In this document: in pieces, positions 11,230 through 22,803 of the stretch
Numbering within the stretch: the first letter of the stretch is position 1
How the letters are laid out: each line of letters opens with the position of its first letter
Assembly (NCBI GenBank): GCA_037892935.1
Contig: JAYXKI010000002.1
Span: 496,001 to 560,000, forward strand
DNA: 64,000 nucleotides
From: Phlebopus portentosus
Lineage: Eukaryota > Basidiomycota > Agaricomycetes > Boletales > Boletinellaceae
Direction: 5' to 3'
The notes under the pieces: generated by a model
The model's input: the letters and a program-made list of their open reading frames with translations, nothing else
What the model was told of the DNA's origin: nothing
Databases searched by the model: none
Program-made: the position numbers and the translations under genes

Positions 11230-13224
11230 ATGGACTCGGACCCCTCGACGATATCTGATCAAACAAATGAAACGGTTCGATCGATAAACGAGACAACGGA
11301 CAATACGGACGAGCCGCAAATACCCTGCGTTGCTTCGACACCGCAGAGTATTGCGTTACGTTACAATGAGGCCGAGAGATTTCCAATCTTCAAGAAGATG
11401 AGACGGGAACACCGTCTCATAGACGAATTGACTAGTGCGTTCGAGTCGGAAGAATTCACCCAGCTCCGGAACTTTGGTGACAGCTTAGCTGTCGTGGCTC
11501 GATACATCGCTGAACCAGAGCTAGAATCAAAGGAACGCTCACCTTTCCACCACAAGATCGCACTCATAACAGTCAGTAAATTTTTCGGTAAGCATGAAGC
11601 CAGGTATGAAAGGCGCACCGCGAGCATCTTCAACGTGCTGCACCGTGCCGTCGCATCGTCCTCAAACAAAGAGCTGGAGGTGACTCTTTACGTACTATCG
11701 GCTCTTTTCGTCCTCGCGGGACCACTTGTGTTTACTCGACCCAAAAGCCTCAAACTGTTGCACCGAATCTTCAATTGTATTCCGAATCGCCGTTCCTCGA
11801 GGTTGGACAAGCTTCGTTTTCTAACGGTACAATGCCTACTATGGTCATTCTCCCATATAATTGTATGGGGAGTGACTGCCTCTACCGTTTGGTGGAATGC
11901 GCTCGCCATACTTGGGCCCCATCTCAATGTTGACGAAGCGCCAGAGCTCTTGTCATGCCTTCTCAATAGCAAACATCACGCCGAAACGGACGGATGCGAG
12001 TTTCATGGGGCCAAACTTGCATCTATGACGGTCCTCACCCTAATCGAGCGACGACAGGATGAGCAATCACGAGTATTTAGTCTTAAACTTCTCCACCGAC
12101 TACTTACATGTGGTCTCGATGATTGGCCAGATGCTCCGAACAAACTTGCTTCCGATAATTTCCTCAAGGTGGACGCGCTTATTAACAATGCAAAGAGCGA
12201 GAATTTTTCGGAGGTTGCAAACGAACGACATGCACTGCGGACTCTTTCTTTACGTGAGATCAACGTCGCCTGGGATTTCCTTGCGTCAGCGTGGTACCTG
12301 GTCGTGCGCGCCGAGGTGAATAATGCGCCTCGGGGTAAAATGAAATTGACGGTTCGTCGCATCTCTATCGATATACAGAGATCTCACGCATGCTTGGTTG
12401 CAGCGGAAATCCATAGAAATGTGGCGTGTCCTTTTGTGCACATACGGCAACATAGAAGACGCTATCGAAGTCATCTGCGATGCCCATGTAAAACTTGTCC
12501 TTGGAAGCAGGATTAAGCATGGGAAGCGTGGTATGGACATTCCTCTCTTTCATGCAATCCAGGCCGCAACACAGCTATGGCTTGTCACGGCGGACAAGCT
12601 AGAGACCTCGGCTCGGTCCACAGTGGCGGAGATGATTCTCCTAAAGCTCTTGGAAAGGCGTGATATATACGGGCACTTTGAAGGAACGAGGCAGGCAAGT
12701 TGGTTTAAGCTCATTGAGGAGCTCCTATTTTGCGATCCGTTGAGAGCACTGGCGGCGATTTCGGCAATTAGAGCCAATAGTGACGAAAAGCCGCTAGTCC
12801 AGCAGCAAGTATGGTGCGACGTCATGCATTACATTGTCGTACCGGAGGTCGGAGCTGCAGGTGTCAAAAGTCATTTCAGCATCAGTGAGTTGGTCGAGTT
12901 CCTCAGGTTCCCATACAAGTACGCATTTTGTCTCCTCCGCACGTTATCACCGCTAAAATCATAATATCCAGGATGGAGTTTAAAGCAATGGATGACTACG
13001 CCCATCTTCTCTGGGATACAATATTTGGCAAAACTTTCGAGATTGCCCAGGAACGGAGGAGGTCTTCGATTGTCATCGAGCTCATGGAGGAAGTAGCTCG
13101 GGAGTTCGGGGTAAAAGTGAAGGAAGGGATCACAGAGAAGATTAGGCAAGAGGAAGACGTTTTCTATGACGCAGATAGATCGAGGCGACCACGACCAAAA
13201 CTTAGTGGAAGGGGACGACAGTAG
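11230..13224 (+). CDS. Large predicted helical protein of unknown function (631 residues)
   Basis: Exons 11230-12334, 12381-12918 and 12972-13224 sum to 1,896 nt in one frame. The first intron uses GTAAAA and ends ...CAGAG at 12380; only that acceptor keeps the phase. The N-terminus is polar and Thr/Asn/Asp-rich. From about residue 60 the protein is rich in Leu, Ala and charged residues with repeated amphipathic helices (LDKLRFLTVQCLLWSFSHII, SRVFSLKLLHRLLTCGLDDW), like ARM/HEAT-type solenoids. The last 30 residues are basic (SRRPRPKLSGRGRQ). There is no signal peptide. I cannot name a family; it may be restricted to mushroom-forming fungi. A cytoplasmic or nuclear scaffold role is a guess from the fold only. 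Confidence 0.75.
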
Positions 13225-13699
13225 CAAAAAAAATTTAGGGGTTGCCTAGTACCTAGCAACACACTTCCTGTTTTATATTTGGCATTCATGTATCGCACTT
13301 CCGCCTTGAACTGTATTACCCTAATACCCGTGCCGCTAACATAGCAAAATAACGTCGGCTTCACTCAAATGTTTGGGCTAACCTTATTCATCTTTGATGG
13401 GAGAGATATCAACGAAATGTCGGATGAAAGACGCTTCTCGAATACGATCCATGATATTGGATACAAAAGAAAGGTGAACTTTTTAAAATGCGTGAGGATC
13501 GATCTCATGAGAGTGCGGTCACGTGGCCCGCCACGGTGACTTGACAGTGTCGCTGGCACAAGCTACTACTTACACTTATTATCAAATTCCAGCTCATGTC
13601 TCAGCAGACTGCGCTTGGATGCACAGTTGTCTGATCTCAAGCCATGAAAGAGTTCTGACTACAGAACTCAGGCCGGGAGTCTGAGTTTACGAACGTTCA
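13225..13699. other. Intergenic region before DLT1
   Basis: It holds the 3' flank of the helical protein gene and the promoter of DLT1. No gene or repeat is visible. Confidence 0.5.
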
Positions 13700-14626
13700 A
13701 TGATCATGCCCATCCTTCCGAAGATGCGTCTCCGTCTGACCATCTCAGCCTTCGCTCGTCTCTCCTATTTAGTCATCGTCCTCGTTGTTGCCTTCTTGCT
13801 TCTAATCTCGGCTGTTTTCCTCCTTTCTCAAGCCATTCGGACGTCCGCCAGTCGAAATTGGACTGGAAATATCGACGCATTTGTGATTGGCGCTGCTTAT
13901 GTCTTCGTTGTATGTATCAATGCATCCCTTTGACATCCCAATTTAAAGCTGATTGCTGAGTTTGGATAGCTTGTGGTTTCACTGCTGCTCTGCTTGAAGC
14001 GACGGCTGTCTGTTCGTCTTCAGCTCACACGAATACCAAAAGGTCGGGTTGCTGTCGGAAAGGGCGACTTGCCGAAGGTGCGGAGAGTCTATGTGACACA
14101 TACTGAAACCATTATTCACAAGTCTTTCAGGCAGTCCATCTCTTCATAGAAGAGGAGCTCCTTCGCGCCTCCGCCATTGTTTATTCTTCTCTGCCGAAAG
14201 TTGAAAGCCGGAATGGCTGGGGCTCGCCTGGTTAGTTCCTATGACTGATAATCAGTTCATCAAACATCTGACCAGAAATTTTGTAGGAACTAAATACGAA
14301 GGTGTACGTTTCCGTACTACGATCCTGGATCTCGTCGCTCCAGTTGGTCTGTGCTTCATATTTTGATTTTTTATTCCACGTAGAGAACTTAACCTGCTCT
14401 TGCAGATGCTGCTGCGCGCGCAGTGATCCCCTCCATGCCACCCCTATCCCCTCACGTTCCCTTGGCGCGTCACCTGCGGCACATCGCGCCACTCATATCG
14501 GCTGATGCGCACGGAGAAACCTACTTTGAGACATTCACCGATGCAGTTGAGAAAGCGCGATACAGTTCGGCTGAAGTGACCCAGCCAGAATTCGAAGCGG
14601 CGATCGAGGCGGGAACGCTATTGTGA
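13700..14626 (+). CDS. DLT1: DLT1-like membrane protein (defect at low temperature protein 1)
   Basis: Five exons give about 232 residues. Two N-terminal membrane segments are visible: LSYLVIVLVVAFLLLISAVF at about residues 21-43, and IDAFVIGAAYVFV-LVVSLLL spanning the first intron. After these come KRRLSVRLQLTRIPKGR, the exon AVHLFIEEELLRASAIVYSS and the exon GTKYEGVRFRTTILDLVAPV, then a soluble tail with PEFEAAIEAGTLL. The order of two membrane helices, IPKGR, a helical EE-L-R segment and a Y-E-G-V-x-F block fits the fungal DLT1 family, known from a yeast gene needed for growth in the cold. The biochemical role is unknown. Each intron is short and keeps phase. A second Met (MRLRL, 13724) could also be the start. 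Confidence 0.85.
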
Positions 14627-15644
14627 ATATGTGAGTTTTGTTCATTGTCTTAGAGCAAGTATAATGAGCTGGTCATTAATGTGAACTGGATATTGATAGC
14701 TTGATGACGTATCGTCGTGTTCTCAATATTAATGTGAACGAGCAACCCAGGGTTGTTTTATGACGACGAAACTCGGAACACAGTAAAGATCTTTACAGGA
14801 CCACTCATTCGTGTATACTAGGATACCTTGATACCATGCACCTTATCCGGATTTACGCATCGTCAACAGAACAGGCCTAGAGATACTTTCTTCAGCAAGA
14901 ATTGTCAAAGTGATTAGTGCTTGCATGTGAATTCGTATCGTCTCTTGGTTTGGATACAACCTCTCGTTCATCATTAAATGACATCATGAGTGATCCTCCT
15001 CTCATTTATTTATATGCTCGAGTCCCAGCCCAGCTTAAGCTTCTTGTGAGTTGAAACGAAGCTTAAATTCCCGAGGGGCATTTTGTGGGATAATTAAAGT
15101 ACATAATGTTCATTTCATGCCAGAGACACGAGTGTGTGATTTTCTCTTTGGAATGACACTTACATAACGGGTTCGATTTCTCACCAATACCAACCAAGGT
15201 CTTTCGCAATAAATCTCGTATTGCATACCAAATAACCAGATAAAATTAAGCAGGGGGCTATTAACTCCAGAGAGATTTCCGAATCGATGAACAAAAAAGA
15301 ATTATCCGTTGCTGTAAATTATACCAAACACAGATGTTTAGAAAGAATATGCAGAGAAAATTCGACGACTTGAACCTGTTCGTGTCGACACTTTAAACAA
15401 TGCAGGTAATAGTAGAATTGAGGGAAAGCAAAAAAGATGAAGTTCTTGCAAGCCAGATGATATAATATGATGGGAAGAATGAGTTATTATACAGCTGAAA
15501 ACAAACTAGAATTAGGTTTCCGATCTCAAATGCTTCGAACTCCACGACTTACTTTGAGACGAGAATGCGATGCAATGAACATTCTTCCCCCACTCCACAA
15601 ATACCTCACTATCGCCAGATCGGGCATGCATTCTTAATCTGCTG
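14627..15644. other. AT-rich intergenic region, no gene supported
   Basis: About 1 kb with stop codons in all frames. I see no tRNA-like box motifs with pairing arms, no repeat and no protein features. Confidence 0.5.
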
Positions 15645-16067
15645 CTAGGATGGTAGCAAACCTGCTGCAATTCGGTCAGCGGCACCATCGCATTCAAAGA
15701 TAAAATATGCCATACTTAGCGTATCTACACCTCGTTGGTCCTTCACAAGTGTATGTACCATCCTGCTCGACGAGCCGCAGCGTTTATCGGTCCACAGTAC
15801 CATAACGCCAAAAACCGGAAGAATGGTGACTTGGTGGTAATACAAAATATTTACGGATGATGGCAATCGATGCGACAGTAAGGACGGAGGCCCTGGAGGT
15901 ATTGTCGTGGAAACGGTTCCTCGACGAACCATTGTGCAGACAAGCGGAGACGTAGCTCGGGCGCAAGATCATAAATTTGATTTGTTACCCAATACGAACC
16001 ACCGCTGAAAGTCATGGCGTTAGAAGAAACCATTTGAAATGACAAAAGAATATCCTCACCTTCCCAT
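15645..16067 (-). CDS. Possible small four-exon gene, 74 residues, unknown function
   Basis: Four pieces (16060-16067, 15855-16004, 15716-15762, 15645-15664) flanked by GT and AG sum to 225 nt and read MGSGGSYWVTNQIYDLAPEL at the start and GVDTLTGLLPS before a TAG. The first intron has GTGAGG, a CTAAC-like branch sequence and TTTCAG; the third has GTATGG, CTGAC and TTGCAG. The 150-nt exon is the strongest part. The gene would begin 17 nt after the stop of the Ser-rich gene at 16084, on the same strand, so these exons might instead belong to an alternative 3' end of that gene. No family is recognised. The 8-nt first exon lowers confidence. Confidence 0.3.
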
Positions 16068-16083
16068 CTTTCACCACAGAATC

Positions 16084-17739
16084 CTATGGTTTCTCCGCCT
16101 CGTCTTTGCTCGCTACTCCTTCCGAACCATGGCTTTCGGGTAGCGACTTAGCTTCGCCATCTTCCGTAACTTCTCCTTGTTCGGACTTCTCCCTCGCATC
16201 TCCGTCCTCAATGTCTTTCTCTTGTTCAGCTTTCTCTCCTGCCTCGCGTTCTTCTCTTTCCTTCCTCTCCCGCTCACGCTGCTCTCGTCTTTTCTTCACC
16301 CAGGCCATACCGCTTCCATCATCCTCGTCCTCAGCAATTGTACCATCATCATGGCCGATACTTAGTTTTTTAGCACTCTGTAGTCGAGCCCATCTGGTCG
16401 AGCCCATGCCCGCTCGCACACTACCCATCCCACCATGTCCCCATTCTACGAACTCGGGCTCATCGTCGCGAATATTCGAAAAGAGGTTTTTGGGCGCAGT
16501 AGAGGGACGGCGACCATATATACGTCCGTTCAACAAACGAGTTCCGCGTCGTACGGTCGAGTGAGCACTACTAGTTTGCGAGTGAGTCCTTCCGCGTGGG
16601 ACAGCTGTCGGAGTGATGCCAGCGTCACTAACAACGGGCTTGAGAGAAAGTCCACCCTGTAAGGACATAGTGGGAGAAACGGGTACGGAATCGGCTCCGG
16701 TGACGGTTTTTCTGCGTGAGAGTGGATTACTGAGACTTGAGGAACTGGCATTAGAATCGCTCATTGAGCCGAACATGCGTCCCAGGCCAACTGAACGGAA
16801 GGAATAACCAGACGCGGTGGATTCCCGCGAGGGTGAGCGACAAAGATTGGGATGCCCAGTGTGGTCGTCAGCAGAACGTGGAGGCCTGAACGACGAAGGT
16901 CTGGGGAATGGAATAAGGCGAGCCCATCGCGCAGACATTTTCCTTGCACTTGCAAGCGTGTGCGTATCATCGGTACCACATTCAGATCCGGCAACAGTAT
17001 TGGTCTCGGTCGCTTGTCCACTATCGGGTACTTCGGCGCCGTCGAGGTCAAGGGACAGTCCAAGCGTGGAGCAAGAAGCTTGAGCATGTGACGCGGATAA
17101 ATTTGGAGAGTGTAACGGTGTGGACGGACGAAGGCTGGGAGAAGGAGGAGGTGAAAGGTGCGTGGCCGGTTTCGGAGACGGCGCTGGACCATCCATCAAG
17201 TCGAAGAAACCCGGCGAGAGTAAATCATCATCATACTCATCACGTCGCCGCTCTGGGAGTGGGGCGAACCTGATCTTCCTTGACGACTGCGGCCCTGTGG
17301 TCGAGGAAGATGAAGCATGACTACCGGCCGCGCTCGTCGCGGATGTCGAGGAGGCGATGTCGTCAGTTGAGGAAGCAGTTGAGGAAGTGGACGAATGAGA
17401 TGAGATTGTCGGATGATGTGTCCCTGGCACTCCACCACCTGGGCAGCACGGAGAAAGGTATGAGTTGCGTTTCGGTGAGCTGGGCGCTGACGAGGTGGGC
17501 GATGCGTTGAGAAGGATACCTATCCTTGGCGAAGTTGTAGGCAAACAATGGCCGCCCACGATTGTAGTCATGGCCCCAAGGTGGCCCTGGTAGATATCGA
17601 GCTCACGTTGAGTAGGAGCACTGTTCGCTGTTATGCACGACTGGCGGGGCGGGGATGGGAGGATGGATGATGAGAGAGAGGAGGGAGCTATAAAGGATGC
17701 GGAGGAGAGGGGAAGAGGAGAACGAACACAAGATATCAT
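16084..17739 (-). CDS. Long Ser-rich, largely disordered protein of unknown function
   Basis: A single open frame of 551 codons; the real start may be the internal Met at 17571 (MTTIVGGHCLPTTSPRIG), which has a more protein-like sequence after it. Low-complexity Ser/Thr/Pro tracts alternate with short conserved-looking blocks: SRKIRFAPLPERRRDEYDDD, ARKMSARWARLIPFPRPSSF, TRLLNGRIYGRRP, DDEPEFVEWGHGGMGSVRAG and DDGSGMAWVKKRREQRERER. The C-terminal 90 residues are Glu/Lys/Arg-rich and probably helical. Basidiomycete proteins with an IRFAPLP motif and a terminal G-M-A-W-V-K-R-R-x-E block exist as conserved unknowns. A regulatory or adaptor role, perhaps phosphorylated, is a guess. Base composition on this strand is very GA/CT skewed. 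Confidence 0.7.
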   Translation of the reverse strand: MISCVRSPLPLSSASFIAPSSLSSSILPSPPRQSCITANSAPTQRELDIYQGHLGAMTTIVGGHCLPTTSPRIGILLNASPTSSAPSSPKRNSYLSPCCPGGGVPGTHHPTISSHSSTSSTASSTDDIASSTSATSAAGSHASSSSTTGPQSSRKIRFAPLPERRRDEYDDDLLSPGFFDLMDGPAPSPKPATHLSPPPSPSLRPSTPLHSPNLSASHAQASCSTLGLSLDLDGAEVPDSGQATETNTVAGSECGTDDTHTLASARKMSARWARLIPFPRPSSFRPPRSADDHTGHPNLCRSPSRESTASGYSFRSVGLGRMFGSMSDSNASSSSLSNPLSRRKTVTGADSVPVSPTMSLQGGLSLKPVVSDAGITPTAVPRGRTHSQTSSAHSTVRRGTRLLNGRIYGRRPSTAPKNLFSNIRDDEPEFVEWGHGGMGSVRAGMGSTRWARLQSAKKLSIGHDDGTIAEDEDDGSGMAWVKKRREQRERERKEREEREAGEKAEQEKDIEDGDAREKSEQGEVTEDGEAKSLPESHGSEGVASKDEAEKP

Positions 17740-20330
17740 ATCATATCCAATGTCTTATTATTAACAAATTACGGCACTGGCCGGGGTCCCAACTTCCTTC
17801 TTGGCACATGTCTGACTCAGCGTTCCACCCACGGGCATTCCCCGTAGTGTCTCTTGATTTCTCCTTTGCTTCCGTTCTCTTCCTTGCCTTGCATCTAATA
17901 ACTCTAGCTCGGAATGCGCAACAAATTCAGATTTTATTATATTTTCATTTCTTTTCAAGTGTGTTTGTCTTCTCGTTGCCTCCTCATGTCCTCTAGCGCT
18001 TCCTCACTTTACCTGCCAAGACAGCCTGACCCGCTTGGTTCATCTAATCCTGTGTGCCGTATTGCCGCGTTGCCGCGCTGTCTTACGCAGTCGTTCGGGA
18101 CAAGGCCCCGTTAGGCCTTCTCAAATTCACTCCGAGACGAGCGTTCTTCACCCGGGTTTCCTTCCGTCCGACAAGCCGGGCTCCGCCTAACTTTGTGTCC
18201 TGCGATCGTTGTCTTCCTACTTACTGCGTGCGGGCTTCTTCCTTCTCAACGCGACTTCACCATCTTCGCGCATATTTCTTCCAGCCGGACAAGATACTCT
18301 TTGAATCTAAAGTCTGTCTGCACTTCTCCCTGCCACATCCCCGTCTGGGTACTCCTGAGCTAGCGCCTACCCCTTGATTTCATGGTTTCCAGAGCCAACT
18401 TGAAGCAGCGCGCACCTACTACTTACCCGTGTAATTTTACATCAACGAAATCGCCTGATTCTACAGACGATTCGTCGGACGTCTATTGCATCCTGCCAAG
18501 CCATTGGCCAAGCCTTCCGCGCCTTCTAACCCCTGAGCATTTTGACGTGTATTGTAATTTTTTCATTCATGTACGTATAAGAAATTCTCAGATGTTTTCT
18601 CACCTTCAGATTGCGATTAAATCTGTCGATTCGAAGAGCGGGATACGGGGCAGCGGGTACGGGATAGCCCATATACGTATGTTTCCTCGAGATATTGACG
18701 ACAAATGTTGAGGAAGCCTGGATAACCAACAAACTTTAACATGTTCGTCCTTGGCCTGGTCGCTTTCGTGCGTCCAAGCTCACACCTGGCTCGTTTTACC
18801 TCGAGTTGGAGACGTTGTCATCACTATTCATCATCACAAATTAACGAAGCTGCCCGCTCCAAATCAATCACCGATTCCACCCGCCATCGGCATTTCTCAG
18901 GACCAGTAAGCACAGTGAGGAATTACACAAGGTCATAACGAAATCTGATTGTGGCGCGATGGTTTTGCGAGACTTTTACCTTCTTTTACTCATCATCATC
19001 ACTAAATTTCATATAGATCCGGAACCCAAGAGCTAATAACTGCGGACGACTTCCAACCTCCGCGCATTCCAGAGTTTTCGCAGTCGCTCAAGATTCGTCC
19101 GAAGATCACCCGCGCCCATTTCTGTTGAGTCCCGAAATACTTTCACTCATCGATGCCTCCGGCGCGTGATACTGAGTCACGCCATCACCAAACCAAGAGA
19201 TCTTGTTGGACGAACAGTTCTTCTCCGGAGACGCGTAGATAACGGTCTAAAATAAATTGTAGTGACACGCAAGCATCCAGCTCAACACATTCGGAAACTG
19301 AAATTTGGCCTGTATGCGATTGTAGTATCTCTGCGAAGAACCCGTTTTCGTAAAGTGTATTCCAAAATGCTTCGTTCAAATTAAAGGATTTGTCTTATTC
19401 ACTTCCTCTCGCATGATACTCAGACGGCAACAGGAAAACCGCATGCTTTGGTTGCAAAGCATTAAAGTCTTACGGCTTCCGCTCTTTGTCGTGCGAAATT
19501 CACCAAACGATCTTCGCAAATCCAAACTGATCCATACCATCCCAGAGAACTATTGCTTCCCTAGCCAATTCTCAAGCCTCTTTTCGGCAACTATTGGATG
19601 ACGGGGTAATTAATTTTGACAGTTCTCCTCCGACTAATTTATTACTATTCTCCGCAGTCAAAAGTACATGAACGTCTAGTCCTGCTGCAGCGGTGTTCTT
19701 ATAATGATCTTCATCACGAAACGAAAAGGCTAGGCTTAGGAAATCTAGGTATATGTAGACGGCGTTCAGCTAAGGCACGGAAGGAATTAGGCATGATTCC
19801 AGTAAGTACATAAACCCATTTCGGGTACTTCTTCCATTGAAAGACAGTCTAGGATCTGCATCATAGAGCGAAATGGCAGAGCGAGGACGACGTCGCCAAA
19901 GTACGGAAGAATCTCTGTCCATCTTCGTCTCTTTGAATTCGTCGCGTCTGCAGAACTTCAATTCCGACCCGAAAAAACGCAGCCGGTGCATGGGAGAATC
20001 CTACTGACTTGCAACAACGCGGACGTCTTGTTGTTGTTGCATTCTCTTGAGCCGCCCGACCACCGTAGCCAAGGTACGGGCAGAAAGTTAATATGACGCT
20101 CCTTTGCTGCTTCTCCGCTTTCCCGCTTCCCTGCTTTCCCGTTTTCCCCGATGCTTCTCGTGTTCTCATACTAAACACTTCGTCAATTCGCATGTTCTCC
20201 GGATATCTTTGCCGCCCGGAAAGGTTCATGCGCAGATGAAGGGACTTCAAAGTACATACATGCATTATGCATCGAGACTCTCGCGTGTTTCTTGGGACGT
20301 TGATTTGCACCCGAGTGCACGTAGGACGTG

Positions 20331-20338
20331 TATAAATA
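20331..20338 (+). promoter_or_regulatory. Isolated TATA box in the gene-poor region
   Basis: The plus strand reads GTGTATAAATAGCC, a strong TATA consensus, 45 nt before the ATG of a 33-codon ORF. No larger gene follows, so it may drive a short or non-coding transcript, or be a chance match. Confidence 0.25.
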
Positions 20339-20375
20339 GCCGTGTGCGCGTCTCTACACTTATAAACATCGATAT

Positions 20376-20477
20376 ATGGACTGGACGAAGTTTGTCTCCG
20401 TCCCCGGCCAACTTTCGTCTCAGCATCCGGCTGTTGGTATTCTGAGTCAGGCACAGGATGAGCTGTTTTGCCACTAA
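20376..20477 (+). CDS. Possible micro-ORF of 33 residues
   Basis: ATG at 20376 and TAA at 20475-20477. The peptide starts MDWTKFVSVPGQLSSQHPAV and ends DELFCH. It has no signal peptide and no CaaX ending, so it is not a mating pheromone precursor of the usual type. The only support is the TATA box 45 nt upstream. Confidence 0.15.
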   Translation: MDWTKFVSVPGQLSSQHPAVGILSQAQDELFCH

Positions 20478-22190
20478 GAAGACCGTTCCCATAACTTTGC
20501 ACATAAGCGGACAATGTTTGCATGAGGTATTCTTGTTCAGTATCCAAATACACCTGAAGCATAACACGCGACCGCAACGTACCGTGTCCTTCCTTGCTTC
20601 TTTATTGTAAACAAAGAACCTGGATCTAGTGGGGAGATATGAAGGACGACATCTAGGCGCTAAAAGGTGTAGGGTCCAGGGTTGATAAATATAAGAATTG
20701 AGATGCTATGCTTACGACGGCTTCTGAGACCTTTCTCAGGTAAAAAAAATGGTCTTGAAGGGATGAGAAGTGATGATCCTTCACCTCGAGGCCAGGGGAG
20801 GATTCACAAAACAAGGAAGGCTCGGTGCCGACAAGCGAGGGCCGCAAGACCCTGTGCATTCTGGACGCACCATTGAAGATAAGTGGAGAGCTAAATGCCA
20901 TTGTTGTAACTCCGCTCGCCTGGGAAGCTCGGGAAGATGGATAACTGAGAAGACGAAGACGATCTTTTGATGAACGTACTAGTTCATCAACTCAATCAGA
21001 TGCACGGAAGTTGAATGGATATGTGAGTGGCTGGATTGAAAGGACTGTTGATGGTTATCGTTCATATGTGAAAACGAGAAACTGTAGAAAATTGACTGGA
21101 CCATGGACCAATTGAACAGTCGATTGAGTCCTTATCCGTACGCATGTAAATGGGAGTCACCTTTCCACTTGTCTTCCCGATCATTGTAGCGCACCGAATT
21201 GCCCGCTGCTGTATAAACTGTATTACCGCGACGTAGGAAACATGTCAGCAAGTGAGTATCCATTGAATACATGAAGCGTACGATTCTTATCCTGCGGTTC
21301 CCCAGATAGACGGAGGTCAAAGAAATCGAGATAAGAAGCCAGCCTATGGTGTCGAAAAGAGCAAAAGAGACCGAAAGTGGGAGACGTGCCAAGCAATCCG
21401 GTTTCCCTCTCTTGCTCTTCTTGATGTTTTCGACATTCAAGGGGAGATTGAATGACCGATGAAATCGGCGATTCAGTCAATATATTCAGCACTGTGTCAA
21501 CGGAGGATCGAATGAACTATGCAAATTGGAAAACGGGAGTCCGTCAGAGTTTGAAATACGATATATATAGTCCTTTGAACACCTCTTGTATGGCTCGCTA
21601 TGCAACACTTTTCTCATAATTGAGTACATATTCAAATTACCTACCATGAGATACACCTGCTGGTTTCTTTTTCAAGTCGTAATGTAGGCAGGAAAATTAA
21701 TATGGCCAACCAAAAAACATAGGTGACTGTCACAAAATGGATCCTTTGAACAAACACCATGTGACATTACAAAGCACCTAATATCGGCTAATTTGCCGAC
21801 TTGGCACAACAACGTCGATTGCATTATGCAAATAAACTGATTATGCACCTGTCACATTTTTTTGCTTGTTTGCCTTGCATTAATTTATTGAAAGCACATT
21901 CCTTCTTGAAAATATAAAATAAGGCACTTCTAATAGAGTGATATTAGCTTATAAACTTAGAATACACATTGGCTACCAGAAAAATGCACAGGACCAATTT
22001 GATCAGAGAGGTTTTACTAGTTTCACATAAATTTGACCAGTGTCTGATTTTTCCTGGCCCAACAACTTTCCCAATTTACTTGAAATTTTGGATCTCAGGT
22101 CAGATATACACTTTTCATCTGCAGCATTTTTCTTGTGATGAGGGATGCAGAATTGAGTGAGAAGGCGTAAGGTGTTTAAAGCAATGGTAC

Positions 22191-22803
22191 TCACTGCGTT
22201 CCATGGGTTTGTACAGTAACGTCCTTTAGAATACATTATTTAAGCTACAGTCCTCATGGAAAATAACCTCTGGGTGGCGTCGACGAACAGTGTGAGCTTG
22301 GTACCACCAGCCTACTGGACAAGTTGAGCATGCGCTTGTGCATGCTTATACTTGCGCATCGTGATGTCAGCTGCTGAGAGAAGTAAGGAGGCCAGGATGT
22401 CGGCTCAGGATGTCATTGGTAGGGCAAAGGGTCTCTGGAGGGGCGGAGTCTCAGGTGACAGAGGACAGGTGGCAGAGGATGATGGTGGAGGAAGAAAGAG
22501 AGACGTGATGATGCAAGGGTGATGGTCGAGGTGAAAAGAGAAGTGGACAAGTCGTGACCGGCATAATATTACAGTAGATGATATAGTATCCTCTGATGAA
22601 TCTCTTCAACTGATGCTATATTAATCTACTCGATTGTACAGTTAATCTGTCTATTTAATTTTCATGTAGCATCTTCACACTTGACATACACAAAGCTATG
22701 GTAGATTCAGTTTTCAGGCCTGACTGAACAATCTTGTATATTCTTGCTATCACAACTACTGTAATCTATCGGACAACCTCTAGAATCCCATGGAACGCAG
22801 TGA
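22191..22803. repeat. Perfect 17-bp inverted repeat around a 579-bp segment
   Basis: TCACTGCGTTCCATGGG at 22191-22207 is repeated as its reverse complement at 22787-22803. The match does not extend on either side and I see no target-site duplication. The segment inside is purine-rich in the middle, contains a short hairpin (AGCATGC/GCATGCT near 22328-22347) and no coding sequence. It could be a decayed small transposon or two pieces of one repeat family in opposite orientation. Confidence 0.45.

Noticed and set aside
15160..15200. GGGTTCGATTTC resembling a tRNA B box
   Set aside because: No matching A box and no cloverleaf arms can be drawn around it; similar GGTTCGAA hits near 54440 and 56645 also fail.
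18054..18377. 107-codon frame in the gene-poor region
   Set aside because: Composition is that of a CT-rich leader read as protein (many Phe, Pro, Arg, Cys); no conserved blocks.
19861..20577. 238-codon minus-strand frame
   Set aside because: Longest frame in the gene-poor stretch, but it is an unstructured mix of Arg, Thr and Cys with no domain, and it overlaps a TATA box on the other strand. Kept out, although not excluded.
21969..22160. Short plus ORF ending CRIE, checked as a mating pheromone precursor
   Set aside because: The ending does not fit a CaaX box (Arg in the first a position), and there is no pheromone receptor gene nearby.
22260..22560. Purine-rich stretch with a small hairpin, considered as a solo LTR
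   Set aside because: I could not find TG...CA ends, a second copy or a target-site duplication inside the window.
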